A DNA stretch of 64,000 nt from Prevotella sp. DNF00663. Its GTDB lineage: Bacteria > Bacteroidota > Bacteroidia > Bacteroidales > Bacteroidaceae. The notes beneath the pieces are model-generated. The model worked only from the letters and a program-made list of their open reading frames with translations, was not told the DNA's origin and did no database searches. Made by a program: the position numbers and the translations under genes. The DNA is taken from contig NZ_KQ960662.1 in the NCBI RefSeq assembly GCF_001553265.1, forward strand, positions 1 through 64,000. The letters run 5' to 3'. This document shows, in pieces, positions 10,429 through 19,687 of the stretch. Every line of letters starts with the position of its first letter. Within the stretch, counting starts at the first letter, position 1.

Positions 10429-11712
10429 TTAATTGGGGTTACAAAGTATCGAACAAATGCGGTCTTGGAACGCTCTAGCCTTGCGATGACTTAATATTCC
10501 TTGATTCAAGATAGCGAAACAAAGCCGATGCCCATTGTAAGCTGTGCAGTAACCGGCTAAACTACTGACGCCTTTCACGGTGCCGGTCTTGGCCATGACG
10601 TTCTCTTTGGTGTACGTACCTTTCATGCGTGAGCGCAGCGTACCGTCGAGCCCGGCTATAGGTAGTGCCTTGTTCAGGTGGATAAAGATATTGTTATTTT
10701 GGAAAGCATAGCGCAACAACATCGTCTCCAGTTCGGCCGATACATAGTTATAGAGTGATAGTCCCGAACCGTCGGCAAAGTAATAGTCGGCTGGGTTGAG
10801 CCCAATCTTCGACACCAATCGCCTGATGACGTTGCGCGAACCTTTGGCTGTGGCCGGTTGTTCGCCCATGAATGCCGACAATTGGTAGAACATTGATTCG
10901 GCATAGAGGTTGTCACTCTCTTTGAGCATGCGCATCAATATCTGGTCGATAGTGTGGAATCGCGTGCAGATACAGTAGGCTCCTGCTGGTCGTTTGGCTG
11001 TTGCCACGAATGCATCTACCACAATACTGTCGGCACGTAGTTCTCTTACAAACCTGTCCATGAACTGGTCTTTGCGCGAAAGGAGCAGGGGAGTGAGGTT
11101 GGGGTTATCATCGTCCCAGCACCAACCCTCCCCGTAGATGTCTCGTGTCTTCATAGACTGGTCGGCATAGAGGTGTCCTCGGATAGTGTCTACACCCATC
11201 TTGCGCAGGCTTTCCACAAATGCTTTCAGGTCATCGGTACCGAATCGCGGGTCCAAACCGCCCACACAGTAAACGTCTCCGGTCAATGTGCGGTTCTCTA
11301 TGTTGCCTGTATAGCACAGTTCGGTGCGAAAACGGTAGTCTCCACCGAGCTTGTCGATGGCCGTAATGGCCGTGATGACCTTCATTGTGCTGGCTGGCCG
11401 CATGGTTTGGCGCTCGTTATAGCGGTAGAGTACGGAGTCGGCTGTAAGGTCATATACCATCAATCCTAGTTGCGAAGTCTTCAGCATGTCGCTTTGTAGC
11501 AGTATGTCTAGATGGTGTTGTACGTATTGTGGCCACGGCAATGCTATAGAGTCTTTGTCCAAACTCGCAAAAGCAGTGGAGTCGGTGGCGCTGGATAGTT
11601 CGTCGTTTTCGGTGTTGTGGTCATCTGTCTGTGCCTGTAGGGGCAGGCAAGCAGCAAATGTTATGAAAAGCAGAAATAACTTTCCGACAGCTTTTCTATT
11701 GAATTTCGTCAT
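10429..11712 (-). CDS. dacB: D-alanyl-D-alanine carboxypeptidase/endopeptidase, PBP4 (S13) family
   Basis: 427 residues with a signal peptide ending LQA-QT. The serine penicillin-binding motifs are present: SxxK as S108-T-M-K111, SDN in KESDNLYAES near residue 265, and KTG at 375-377. PBP4 enzymes trim or cut peptidoglycan cross-links in the periplasm. The first 17 nt overlap the end of the upstream membrane-protein gene, indicating coupling. It is a little shorter than the typical S13 enzyme, so the internal insert domain may be reduced. Confidence 0.88.
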   Translation of the reverse strand: MTKFNRKAVGKLFLLFITFAACLPLQAQTDDHNTENDELSSATDSTAFASLDKDSIALPWPQYVQHHLDILLQSDMLKTSQLGLMVYDLTADSVLYRYNERQTMRPASTMKVITAITAIDKLGGDYRFRTELCYTGNIENRTLTGDVYCVGGLDPRFGTDDLKAFVESLRKMGVDTIRGHLYADQSMKTRDIYGEGWCWDDDNPNLTPLLLSRKDQFMDRFVRELRADSIVVDAFVATAKRPAGAYCICTRFHTIDQILMRMLKESDNLYAESMFYQLSAFMGEQPATAKGSRNVIRRLVSKIGLNPADYYFADGSGLSLYNYVSAELETMLLRYAFQNNNIFIHLNKALPIAGLDGTLRSRMKGTYTKENVMAKTGTVKGVSSLAGYCTAYNGHRLCFAILNQGILSHRKARAFQDRICSILCNPN

Positions 11713-12103
11713 GTTGTTTTAGTCTCTTGTTCAGTTCGTTTCGGAAAGTTTCCTCGTTGTCGGGTTGTAAACTGGTCAGGTGACCGTTCCCATATTCTAG
11801 CAATAAGTAGTGTGATAAGCCAAAAGCTGAAGTCATTTGTGTGACACGCACGACTTCACTCACCCTTATGGTGATGGTTTTTGAAAAACGCCCATGATTT
11901 ATTTGCAACACGTCATCGACTCCCTGCATGTCGAAAATGTAGACAGTGTGGAGCAAACGTTCGGTCATCAGCACGATGGCAATGGCTGTAAGAAATCCCG
12001 GAATGGGCATTTTGAGCCAGAAAAAATAAAAAGCCAACAATGCAAAGATGATGATGGAACAGACTGAGATAGGCGTGAGACGCTGATGGAACACTCTCCT
12101 CAT
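11696..12103 (-). CDS. Small membrane protein with a PH-like domain
   Basis: 135 residues: two adjacent membrane segments (ISVCSIIIFALLAFYFFWL and IPGFLTAIAIVLM) followed by a beta-rich cytoplasmic part (TVYIFDMQGVDDVLQI, KTITIRVSEVVRVTQM) that resembles bacterial PH domains; the family call is by appearance. It is the first gene of a leftward set with dacB and mscS and has a promoter at 12129-12159. A role in the envelope is inferred from these neighbours. Confidence 0.65.
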   Translation of the reverse strand: MRRVFHQRLTPISVCSIIIFALLAFYFFWLKMPIPGFLTAIAIVLMTERLLHTVYIFDMQGVDDVLQINHGRFSKTITIRVSEVVRVTQMTSAFGLSHYLLLEYGNGHLTSLQPDNEETFRNELNKRLKQHDEIQ

Positions 12104-12128
12104 AATCCTCTTTGATAATGATTGTCTG

Positions 12129-12159
12129 CAAATTTACGAAAAAGACGGAACATATCAAA
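12129..12159 (-). promoter_or_regulatory. Promoter of the PH-like/dacB/mscS set
   Basis: On the minus strand, TTTG (12156-12159), 19 bp, TAAATTTG (12129-12136), about 26 bp before the ATG at 12103. Confidence 0.6.
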
Positions 12160-12262
12160 GACTTACAGACAATTTAGCACAATGCTCCTTGTACGGTATT
12201 TAGACGTAAATGCAGAAGTAATCTTGTCTACTTGTCAACTCGTAAACTTGTAAACCAGCTGT

Positions 12263-12348
12263 CTGCAAGGCCACAGCAATCTTGCTGTCTCGGCTAGACA
12301 GCGATGCTGAAAAGGCTAGGCAGTAATGCTGTCTCGACCTTGCAGCAG
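12263..12348. repeat. Dispersed palindromic element, copy A
   Basis: This fills much of the 305-bp gene-free stretch 12104-12408. Outer arms CTGCAAGG (12263-12270) and CCTTGCAG (12338-12345) enclose a perfect hairpin ACAGCAA-TC-TTGCTGT (12273-12288) and a second stem AGACAGC/GCTGTCT (12296-12302, 12328-12334). Degenerate cores of the type CAGYAWTGCTG recur at centres near 12280, 12304, 12326 and 12347, about 22 bp apart. Just left is a low-complexity stretch of repeated ACTTGTAAAC-like words (12229-12256). Three related copies occur at 35106, 42254 and 54421. Confidence 0.7.
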
Positions 12349-12408
12349 CCTCATCCCGATTTCCTTTAAAGGGGGAAGTCGGAATTTTAGAGTGAAGAAT
12401 GATATTTT

Positions 12409-13095
12409 TTACACCTTCGATTGGTATGCTTTGAGCAGCCATGCCTGTTGTTCGGCTATGGTCATGTGGCTGTTGTCCAGTTCTATAGCGTCGTCGGCCT
12501 TGCGCAGCGGACTTACTTCGCGGTGCGAATCAATGTAGTCGCGCTCCTGAACATTACGGAGTATCTCATCGAAATCGGCAGGCATACCTTTTTGTTTCAA
12601 CTCGTCGAAGCGACGTTGGGCACGTACTTTGGCCGAAGCTGTGACGAAAATCTTGAGTTCTGCATCCGGAAATACGGTGGTACCGATGTCGCGTCCGTCC
12701 ATCACGATGCCTTTCTCCTGTCCCATTTTCTGCTGTTGAGCCACGAGAGCTTGGCGCACGAAGGGAATAGCTGCGATGGGACTGACGTGGCTACTCACCT
12801 CAATGGTGCGGATGTCGCGCTCTACCAGTTCACCGTTGAGATATGTATCAGGTGCACCGGTGGCTTGATTGAATTTAAAAGAGATGTTGATTTGAGGCAT
12901 CAATTGTTCCAAACGTGCCGTATCGATGCTTCCGTCGGTTGCAAAAAGGTCATTGCGAAGGGCAAAAAGCGTGACGGCTCGGTACATAGCACCCGTATCT
13001 ACATAGATATAACCTATCTCTTTGGCCAGATTCTTAGCCATGGTACTTTTGCCGCAAGATGAAAAACCGTCAATGGCGATGGTGATTTTATTCAT
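12409..13095 (-). CDS. cmk: Cytidylate kinase
   Basis: 228 residues, the usual length. CMP kinase phosphorylates CMP and dCMP with ATP. The P-loop GFSSCGKST is at residues 10-18, and the family motifs [12 protein letters not shown] and [25 protein letters not shown] are visible. It lies 47 bp downstream of porQ on the same strand, an order I associate with other Bacteroidales, where ispH often follows; here the repeat element copy A follows instead. Confidence 0.95.
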   Translation of the reverse strand: MNKITIAIDGFSSCGKSTMAKNLAKEIGYIYVDTGAMYRAVTLFALRNDLFATDGSIDTARLEQLMPQINISFKFNQATGAPDTYLNGELVERDIRTIEVSSHVSPIAAIPFVRQALVAQQQKMGQEKGIVMDGRDIGTTVFPDAELKIFVTASAKVRAQRRFDELKQKGMPADFDEILRNVQERDYIDSHREVSPLRKADDAIELDNSHMTIAEQQAWLLKAYQSKV

Positions 13096-13142
13096 TGTTT
13101 TTTATTTTATTCGATAGTTCGAGTAATTGATTGCTTGATGAT

Positions 13143-14090
13143 TTATAAGCTGTAAGCCACGTTTATCGTGATAGAATTGCTGCTCACATGATATTTGCCA
13201 TAGGCCAAATTGAGCTTGAAGCGTTCCAAATTAAGACCTGCGCCTAGACTCCAACCGGCTCCATGACTGCTTTCCTCGCGTTTGGTGTTGATGATTTTCA
13301 TCTCGTTGGCACGTCTGAAATTGTAGCCGGCGCCCACCCAAATATTGTCACTGAGAAGCAATTCGGCACCCATCACGGCATGATAAAGGAGTTTGTAGTC
13401 CCAATGGTTCAGGTCTACGAGTGTGGCAGAGAGACGCAGTGGTGCGTTGAGGAATCGCTTGCTTACGCCCAATTGCACGTCGATGGGCATGTGTTCGTAG
13501 ATGTTATCGTAGGCTTTCAGCTGTCCGCCAAGGTTTTTTACCACGAATGATGCCGACCAGTCGCGGTCGCTATCGTAGTAGTTGAGGCCCAAGTCTACAC
13601 CCATGGCTATCGAGTTGTAGTCGCCGATGTGCGATGTAATGAACTTGGCAGCGATGCCACCAGCTATCCGATCGGTCAACATATAAGAGAAATATCCGGT
13701 CATGGCGATGTCTCGTGCGCCGAATTCACCAGTCTGGATGTTGTTCTCGTCTACCTGTTTCATCTTCCCGTAGTCGATATATTGCCCTGAAACGGCCCAT
13801 GAGGCACGCTCGCCAATATTGCGATTGAAGGCAGCCGAGGACGTATTGACGCCCGACATGTAACTCATAAAATTGAAGTTGATGGTCTTATCGGTGACCG
13901 ATGAAAGTAAAGCGGGATTGCTGAAAATGAACGATTCGTCGTCTTCGATGATGGAGATGTTGTCTCCACCGAGGGCAGCAGCATGTGCGCCGACGGGCAA
14001 TCGGAGGAAGTTGTACCCCGTCAAGCTCTCTTGTGCAAAGGTTTGAAAGGCTGCGATGCTGAGTAAAAAAGCGAAAGCGACTCTTTTCAT
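13143..14090 (-). CDS. porQ: Type IX secretion system outer-membrane protein PorQ
   Basis: 315 residues with signal peptide (ending FA-QE). The N-terminal signature FLRLPVGAHAAALGGDN followed by an Asn-Pro-Ala turn (IFSNPALL) and repeated amphipathic strands is the PorQ/PorV-type barrel. PorQ is a T9SS accessory outer-membrane protein. Its presence, with the sorting-tail protease at 23108, implies a functional T9SS in this organism, though the core por genes are outside the window. A -7 box TACCTTTG lies on the minus strand at 14114-14121. Confidence 0.85.
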   Translation of the reverse strand: MKRVAFAFLLSIAAFQTFAQESLTGYNFLRLPVGAHAAALGGDNISIIEDDESFIFSNPALLSSVTDKTINFNFMSYMSGVNTSSAAFNRNIGERASWAVSGQYIDYGKMKQVDENNIQTGEFGARDIAMTGYFSYMLTDRIAGGIAAKFITSHIGDYNSIAMGVDLGLNYYDSDRDWSASFVVKNLGGQLKAYDNIYEHMPIDVQLGVSKRFLNAPLRLSATLVDLNHWDYKLLYHAVMGAELLLSDNIWVGAGYNFRRANEMKIINTKREESSHGAGWSLGAGLNLERFKLNLAYGKYHVSSNSITINVAYSL

Positions 14091-14279
14091 TGAATTTTTT
14101 CCTAATTATTTGGCAAAGGTACTGCTTTTCCAAATATAAGAAGTAACTTTGCGTTGTTTAATCAGTATTGTAACGTTGAAAGGTGGATATTATTGCCATA
14201 CTGCTTAGCAAGACTACCAATAGGAAACCTAACAGCATGCGAAGTACCTCGCCCCACAGCGTTATGACGACTAGTCGCT

Positions 14280-15002
14280 TTGGAAGAAAAGAAATCATAT
14301 AAGGCCAATTTGGAGGACAAACGTCTTACAATGTTCCTCATCGGACTCGTATTGGTGCTGTCTGTGTGCTTCGTAGCATTGGAATATACTGCCACGACAA
14401 ACACGGATAGTGCCAAGAGTTTGATAGATGATGATGCCCAAGACGACTTGGAGTTGATGTCGGGCATAGACCGTCAAGATATGATTTCGGCTGTTCCGAC
14501 ACAGGTTTCACGTAGTGTGACCAATCGGGTGAAGCCTGTTGAACATGTGACGGAGGTTCCCGATAGGCTCAATCCTAATACGGGTGAGGCCGAACAAGAT
14601 GCCAATGCAGCCGGAGCACAGGTAAAAAGCGACGAGATAGAGACTCAAACACCGCCCACGGTAGTGGCTTTGAGCCAGAACGATGAGCCAGTGAGCTTTC
14701 GAATCGTACAGCAATTGCCTGAATATCCGGGTGGCATGGTGGAGTTTATGAAGTGGTTGACGCGGAATTTGAAATATCCTGTGTCGGCTCAACAGGCTAG
14801 AATACAAGGTAAGGTGGTCGTTTCGTTCATCATCAACAAGGATGGTTCGATTGCTGATGCGCATATAGACAAATCTGTACATCCCTTGCTTGACCGCGAA
14901 GCACTGCGTGTGGTGGGAATGATGCCGAAGTGGAAGCCCGGTATTATGTATAATAAACCTTGTCGAACCATGTTTGCCATACCCATCAACTTTAACCTAT
15001 AG
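14280..15002 (+). CDS. TonB-like energy transducer with TTG start
   Basis: 240 residues: short cytoplasmic N-terminus (MEEKKSYKANLEDKR), one membrane anchor (FLIGLVLVLSVCFVALEY), a long acidic periplasmic linker, and a C-terminal TonB_C domain (residues about 140-240; PEYPGGMVEFMKWLTRNLKYP, GKVVVSFIINKDGSI, PKWKPGIMYNKP). TonB proteins transmit proton-motive force to outer-membrane receptors such as those at 27611 and 44495. An in-frame stop at 14265-14267 and no ATG or GTG before the anchor make TTG at 14280 the only sensible start. A -7-like box TAACTTTG is at 14144-14151, giving a leader of about 120 nt. Confidence 0.85.
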   Translation: MEEKKSYKANLEDKRLTMFLIGLVLVLSVCFVALEYTATTNTDSAKSLIDDDAQDDLELMSGIDRQDMISAVPTQVSRSVTNRVKPVEHVTEVPDRLNPNTGEAEQDANAAGAQVKSDEIETQTPPTVVALSQNDEPVSFRIVQQLPEYPGGMVEFMKWLTRNLKYPVSAQQARIQGKVVVSFIINKDGSIADAHIDKSVHPLLDREALRVVGMMPKWKPGIMYNKPCRTMFAIPINFNL

Positions 15003-15023
15003 AAATAAAAGAATACTATTCAC

Positions 15024-16022
15024 ATGAACCAAACAACTCAAGATATGATATTAACAGCAGACGAGATATTGGCAAAAGTCAATACCTATTTAGACCAATT
15101 GCCGTATGATAGAAAGCCCACAGTGCTCTACGACCCCGTGAAATATGTTCTTTCCATTGGTGGAAAGCGTATCCGTCCCACGCTCATGCTGTTGGCTTAC
15201 AATCTTTATAAAGACCATCCGGAAGACATACTTTCCTCGGCTTGTGCACTGGAAACATACCATAACTATACGTTATTGCATGATGATTTGATGGATGAGG
15301 CCGAAGTTCGTCGTGGCAAAGAGACTGTTCATAAGCGTTGGAGTGCGAATGCTGCCATCCTTTCGGGCGACTCTATGCTTGTCTTGGCTTATGAACACAT
15401 GCTTCAATGTGGCGAGAAGCATTTGAAAGAAGTACTTGACCTGTTCACCGAAACGGCTTTGGAGATAGGCGAGGGACAGCAGTACGATATGGATTTTGAG
15501 ACTCGTAACGACGTCACAGAAGCCGAATATATTGAAATGATACGCTTGAAGACGAGCGTATTGTTGGCTTGTGCGATGAAGATAGGAGCTATTTTGGCAG
15601 ATGCTTCGGCCGAAGATGCCGACAATCTATATCGCTTCGGTGAGCAAATAGGGTTGGCATTCCAGTTGCAAGACGACTTCTTGGATGTGTACGGAGACCC
15701 TGAAGTGTTCGGTAAAGCGATTGGTGGAGACATTATAAGCAATAAGAAAACTTATATGTTGATTAATGCTTTCAACAAAGCGGATGCTCGCCAGCATGCC
15801 GAACTCACTAAATGGGTGAAAGCAAAAGAGTTTGATAAGAAGGAGAAAGTGGCTGCCGTGACCCAACTCTATAATGAAATGGGTATCGATAAGTTGGCAC
15901 TTGAGAAGATAGAATATTATTTTTCACAGAGCGAGAAATACTTGGAAGCCGTGAAAGTACCGGCTGAACGCAAGGCAGAATTGGCGGCTTACGCTCGTAG
16001 AATGATGAAGCGTCAAAGTTAA
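15024..16022 (+). CDS. Polyprenyl (geranylgeranyl-type) diphosphate synthase
   Basis: 332 residues. Trans-prenyl transferases extend allylic diphosphates with isopentenyl diphosphate. The first aspartate-rich motif is DDLMDEAEVRRG and the second DDFLDVYGD; GGKRIRP near residue 50 is the substrate-binding arginine motif. The residue before the first motif (LLHDDLMD) does not settle chain length. It lies 21 bp after the TonB-like gene and 15 bp before the next gene, so it is part of a four-gene run ending in tatD. Confidence 0.9.
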   Translation: MNQTTQDMILTADEILAKVNTYLDQLPYDRKPTVLYDPVKYVLSIGGKRIRPTLMLLAYNLYKDHPEDILSSACALETYHNYTLLHDDLMDEAEVRRGKETVHKRWSANAAILSGDSMLVLAYEHMLQCGEKHLKEVLDLFTETALEIGEGQQYDMDFETRNDVTEAEYIEMIRLKTSVLLACAMKIGAILADASAEDADNLYRFGEQIGLAFQLQDDFLDVYGDPEVFGKAIGGDIISNKKTYMLINAFNKADARQHAELTKWVKAKEFDKKEKVAAVTQLYNEMGIDKLALEKIEYYFSQSEKYLEAVKVPAERKAELAAYARRMMKRQS

Positions 16023-16037
16023 AACAGAGTTTGTGAT

Positions 16038-16736
16038 ATGCCCTACAGACGTTTGCCGAAAACCGATACAGCCCGCCTAAAAGCATTGAAGACCTTGTTG
16101 GACTGCAATGATATATACACTGTGCGCAATCGCTTCGTTGATTGGAAGACCATCAATGATTCACAGACGATGTACGAACTGTTGTTGACGGCCAACTCAC
16201 AGTATCAGCTGTGCTTCCAAGCGCAAACTCGTCAGACGGCAAAAGTGGATAAGGTGCAACGCAAGGCTTTCATGTATCTGAGTCATTTTGTACAGGTATT
16301 GCTTATGTCAGTGGAACGTGGAGAAATAAAACGGCAACGATTGCTACTCTATGGACTGTCTGTAGATACGTCATCTCTGCCCGATATGAAGACTGGTGAT
16401 AATCTTATCACATGGGGAAGTAAGGTGATTGAAGGCGAAAAAGCGCGTATCAAGGCTGGTGGACGGCCTATCTATAATCCAACGATAGGCATGGTGGCCA
16501 CGCATTATGATATTTATCGTGATGTCTATGAGCGTCAACAGCAAGCTCAAGCTCGCACGCAAGAGGCACGAGAACGCTTGAAAGAGCTTCGTCCGAAGGT
16601 GGATGAAGTGCTTCTAGACTTATGGAATCAGATAGAGAAGCATTATGAGAACGAGCCACCAGAAGTGAGATATGTCGCGTGTAGGAAGTTAGGAGTAGTG
16701 TATTATTATCGTCGTCACGAGGAACATCTTTATTAA
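16038..16736 (+). CDS. Conserved-looking protein of unknown function
   Basis: 232 residues, no signal peptide or membrane segment. It is helical in appearance, with an N-terminal half of short helices (TMYELLLTANSQYQLCFQ, RKAFMYLSHFVQVLLMSVE) and a Gln/Arg/Glu-rich segment (YERQQQAQARTQEARERLKE, about residues 164-183) that probably forms a coiled coil. I do not recognise the family. It is wedged between the prenyl synthase and tatD (3-bp gap), so it is co-expressed with them. Confidence 0.7.
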   Translation: MPYRRLPKTDTARLKALKTLLDCNDIYTVRNRFVDWKTINDSQTMYELLLTANSQYQLCFQAQTRQTAKVDKVQRKAFMYLSHFVQVLLMSVERGEIKRQRLLLYGLSVDTSSLPDMKTGDNLITWGSKVIEGEKARIKAGGRPIYNPTIGMVATHYDIYRDVYERQQQAQARTQEARERLKELRPKVDEVLLDLWNQIEKHYENEPPEVRYVACRKLGVVYYYRRHEEHLY

Positions 16737-16739
16737 TTT

Positions 16740-17525
16740 ATGGCTTATACATTTATAGATACCCATACACATTTGGATGGTGAGGAGTTCAAAGAAGATC
16801 TTTCGGCTGTGATGCAACGTGCTCAAGCGACTGGAGTATCCAAAGTTTTCATTCCCGCAATAGACTTAAAGTCGGTCGATACGGTGTTGGCGGTGTGCCA
16901 ATCGTATCCCGGTTTCGCTTATCCTATGATAGGATTGCATCCCGAAGAAGTGAAGACCGACTGGCGAGAGGTGCTCAGCGAGATGAAGAAACGCCTTTCC
17001 CAACCCCATCCTTTCATTGCTGTTGGCGAGGTGGGATTGGATTATTATTGGACTCGCGATTATGAAATGGAGCAGTTGGAATGCTTCGAAGAGCAGGTGA
17101 AATGGTCGATAGAATATCGCTTACCATTGATGATTCATTGTCGAAAGGCACAAAACGAGATGGTGAATCTGTTGAAGAAATACGACAAAGAACTGCCTGG
17201 TGGCGTGTTCCATTGCTTCACCGGCAACGCCAAAGAGGCTGAACAACTGTTACAGTTCGATAAATTCGTGCTTGGAATTGGTGGTGTGCTGACCTTTAAA
17301 AGTAGTCATCTGCGCGAAGATTTGCCTGCAATGGTGCCTTTGGATAGAATCGTTTTAGAAACCGACAGCCCTTATATGGCACCCGTTCCGCATCGTGGAG
17401 AGCGCAATGAAAGTGCTTTTGTGAAGCTTGTATTGCAACAATTGGCTATTAGTTATGGTGTTTCCGAGGAGCAGGTTGCCATCCAAACCAATGCCAATGT
17501 GAAGCGCATATTCGGCATCGAATAA
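16740..17525 (+). CDS. tatD: TatD-family metal-dependent deoxyribonuclease/hydrolase
   Basis: 261 residues. The amidohydrolase-like metal site is complete: DTHTHLDG at residues 7-14, a Glu in GEVGLDYYW, His in MIHCRKA, His in GVFHCFTG, and Asp in LETDSPYMAP. TatD proteins are 3'-5' exonucleases/hydrolases acting in the cytoplasm. It ends the short operon begun at 14280. Confidence 0.92.
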   Translation: MAYTFIDTHTHLDGEEFKEDLSAVMQRAQATGVSKVFIPAIDLKSVDTVLAVCQSYPGFAYPMIGLHPEEVKTDWREVLSEMKKRLSQPHPFIAVGEVGLDYYWTRDYEMEQLECFEEQVKWSIEYRLPLMIHCRKAQNEMVNLLKKYDKELPGGVFHCFTGNAKEAEQLLQFDKFVLGIGGVLTFKSSHLREDLPAMVPLDRIVLETDSPYMAPVPHRGERNESAFVKLVLQQLAISYGVSEEQVAIQTNANVKRIFGIE

Positions 17526-17616
17526 TCTTTTATCTATTTTTGAAGTAAAAATAAGGTTTTATTTTCTTATTTCCATGTTATTTATTAAGTTTGCAATCGA
17601 ATTTTAAACAGATATC

Positions 17617-18969
17617 ATGACAACATTAACCATTGCAATTGTCATTACGTTCGTTATAGGTTATTTCTTCATAGCCATTGAAAGCGTAGCAAAAGTAAAT
17701 AAGGCTGCCATCGCATTATTGATGTTTGTAGCTTGTTGGACACTCTTTATGCTCGATCCGGGAAGTTACATTACCGGTCTTAGTGGGCAAGCATTGATAG
17801 ACGCTGTAGGCACTGCTATCGAGCATCATCTAGGTAGTACGTCCACAACTCTCTTCTTTTTGATGGGTGCCATGACCATTGTAGAGATTGTAGATCAAAA
17901 CGGTGGTTTTAATTTTGTGCGCGATAAACTACGCTCAAAGACCAAACGTGGGTTGCTATGGAAGATCGTTGTGATGACATTTTTCCTTTCCGCAATCCTC
18001 GATAACCTCACGACGAGCATCGTTATGATTATGATTTTGCGCAAGTTAGTGCATAACAAGAAAGACAGAATGATATATGCTTCGTTGGTTATCATCGCTG
18101 CTAACTCTGGTGGAGCGTTCTCTCCAATAGGCGATGTCACTACGATTATGCTGTGGAACAAGGGAGTTATCACTGCATTAGGGGTTATCTCGGAGGTTTT
18201 CATACCGTCCGTTGTGTCAGTGATAGTTCCTGCTTTGTTGTTACAAATTATGTTGAAAGGGCAGTTGGAAGACACTGATGTCAAGGTGAAGTCTGATTAT
18301 GAGGTACTCGACTTCAATAGCTCGCAGCGCAAGATGATTTTCATCATCGGTGTAGGTGGCTTGGTATTTGTTCCCATCTTCCGTTATCTGACAGATCTCC
18401 CTCCCTTTGTGGGCATCTTGTTGGTACTCGGTGTGCTGTGGACAACAACCGAAGTATTTTATCGTAAGCTGGGTTCCGGACATGAAGGAATGCAAAAACG
18501 TGTCACCAATTTGTTGAGTCGTATTGATATGTCGACCATTTTGTTCTTCTTAGGTATCCTCATGGCCGTTGCATGTTTGGAAGAAATAGGCGTTCTAACG
18601 GCTTTGGGAAAAGGTTTGAATGTGGCATTCGATGGCAACCATTACGCTGTAACGGGTATTATAGGTGTGCTTTCAAGTATCGTAGACAATGTGCCTTTAG
18701 TGGCAGGATGTATGGGTATGTACCCTGTAACACCTACAGGTGATATGGCTATTGATGGTATCTTCTGGCAGTTGTTGGCTTACTGTGCTGGTGTTGGAGG
18801 CTCAATGCTCATCATTGGAAGTGCAGCCGGGGTCGTTGTCATGGGGTTAGAGAAAATTACTTTTGGCTGGTATATGAAGCATATCTCATGGATTGCATTC
18901 GCAGGATATATTGCTGGAATCTTCTCTTATTGGTTGCTTCGCACCTTTATTCTTGTAACTCCTATCTAA
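17617..18969 (+). CDS. nhaD: Sodium:proton antiporter, NhaD type
   Basis: 450 residues, about 12 membrane segments of the ion-transporter superfamily. Family motifs include FLMGAMTIVEIVDQNGGF, SAILDNLTTSIVM, NSGGAFSPIGDVTT and SSIVDNVPLVAG, the paired Asp-Asn sites of the NhaD fold. It exports Na+ in exchange for H+. A -7 box TAAGTTTG lies at 17586-17593, 23 bp before the ATG, so it is probably a single-gene unit. Confidence 0.92.
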   Translation: MTTLTIAIVITFVIGYFFIAIESVAKVNKAAIALLMFVACWTLFMLDPGSYITGLSGQALIDAVGTAIEHHLGSTSTTLFFLMGAMTIVEIVDQNGGFNFVRDKLRSKTKRGLLWKIVVMTFFLSAILDNLTTSIVMIMILRKLVHNKKDRMIYASLVIIAANSGGAFSPIGDVTTIMLWNKGVITALGVISEVFIPSVVSVIVPALLLQIMLKGQLEDTDVKVKSDYEVLDFNSSQRKMIFIIGVGGLVFVPIFRYLTDLPPFVGILLVLGVLWTTTEVFYRKLGSGHEGMQKRVTNLLSRIDMSTILFFLGILMAVACLEEIGVLTALGKGLNVAFDGNHYAVTGIIGVLSSIVDNVPLVAGCMGMYPVTPTGDMAIDGIFWQLLAYCAGVGGSMLIIGSAAGVVVMGLEKITFGWYMKHISWIAFAGYIAGIFSYWLLRTFILVTPI

Positions 18970-18980
18970 AGAATATCGCT

Positions 18981-19007
18981 CCGAGTTATCCTTTCGGGGA
19001 TACTCGG
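18981..19007. terminator. Shared hairpin between nhaD and the convergent acetyltransferase gene
   Basis: CCGAGTTATCC and GGATACTCGG pair with one bulge around a short loop. It overlaps the last codons of the acetyltransferase and follows nhaD by 12 bp. There is no long T run, so activity is uncertain. Confidence 0.4.
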
Positions 19008-19570
19008 AAAGTCAGATGTCTCATCTGATGACCTCCCCATGCTGAATCGTTAGCGTATTGGAATCCCACTCGCTTGTAAAGATGTTCTGCATGGGGATTT
19101 CCTTTGTCTACCAATAGTCCCACCAAAGGTATCTCCAAACTCTTGGCTCGGTCGATAGCGGCCTTTAATAGTAGGGTGGCTATACCTTGACCGCGATATT
19201 CTTGTCGCACACAGAGGCTGTCAATATAGAGCTCGCCAGATTCTGTCTCATCGTCCATATTACTGAAATCGCGACCAAAAGCATCTTTCGCCGCTTGTAT
19301 AAAAGCCTTTCTTAACGAGTGGAGTTGTCCACCATCGTATGTAATACAAACTCCAATGATTTCCTCTTGAGCTGTAACAGCCACCAGCGCGTTGCGATAA
19401 CTGTATTGACTATCGTCTCGTCGGATGAGCGAAATCATCATTTCTCTGAAATCATCGAGTGTATGTTCCGGTCCCGCAAAGTATTGACAACATTCAGTAT
19501 TCATTGCTTCCATGATGAGTGGAGCTATCTGTGGTGCCATATCGGGGCTTGCTTGGTGTATCTGTATCAT
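18986..19570 (-). CDS. GNAT-family N-acetyltransferase
   Basis: 194 residues, one GNAT domain. The acetyl-CoA motif A is YIDSLCVRQEYRGQGIATLLL (QxxGxG as YRGQGIA) near residues 115-135, and the C-terminal motif is LYKRVGFQY. The substrate cannot be read from sequence. It is transcribed leftward, separated from cysK by the terminator at 19628-19660. Confidence 0.85.
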   Translation of the reverse strand: MIQIHQASPDMAPQIAPLIMEAMNTECCQYFAGPEHTLDDFREMMISLIRRDDSQYSYRNALVAVTAQEEIIGVCITYDGGQLHSLRKAFIQAAKDAFGRDFSNMDDETESGELYIDSLCVRQEYRGQGIATLLLKAAIDRAKSLEIPLVGLLVDKGNPHAEHLYKRVGFQYANDSAWGGHQMRHLTFRVSPKG

Positions 19571-19627
19571 ATTATAATAGGTGTATCAAAGTTATATCCA
19601 TTTTTAGGATAAGCAAAGATACGAAAA

Positions 19628-19660
19628 AAAAGCGAGCCCTGTCAATAGGTACTCGCTTTT
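19628..19660 (-). terminator. Rho-independent terminator after cysK
   Basis: Arms CTCGCTTTT/AAAAGCGAG (19652-19660 and 19628-19636) enclose a 15-nt loop; on the minus strand the stem is followed by a run of seven T. It lies 28 bp past the cysK stop. Confidence 0.75.
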
Positions 19661-19687
19661 ATTATAAAAGTCTCTGAATGTTTTTTC

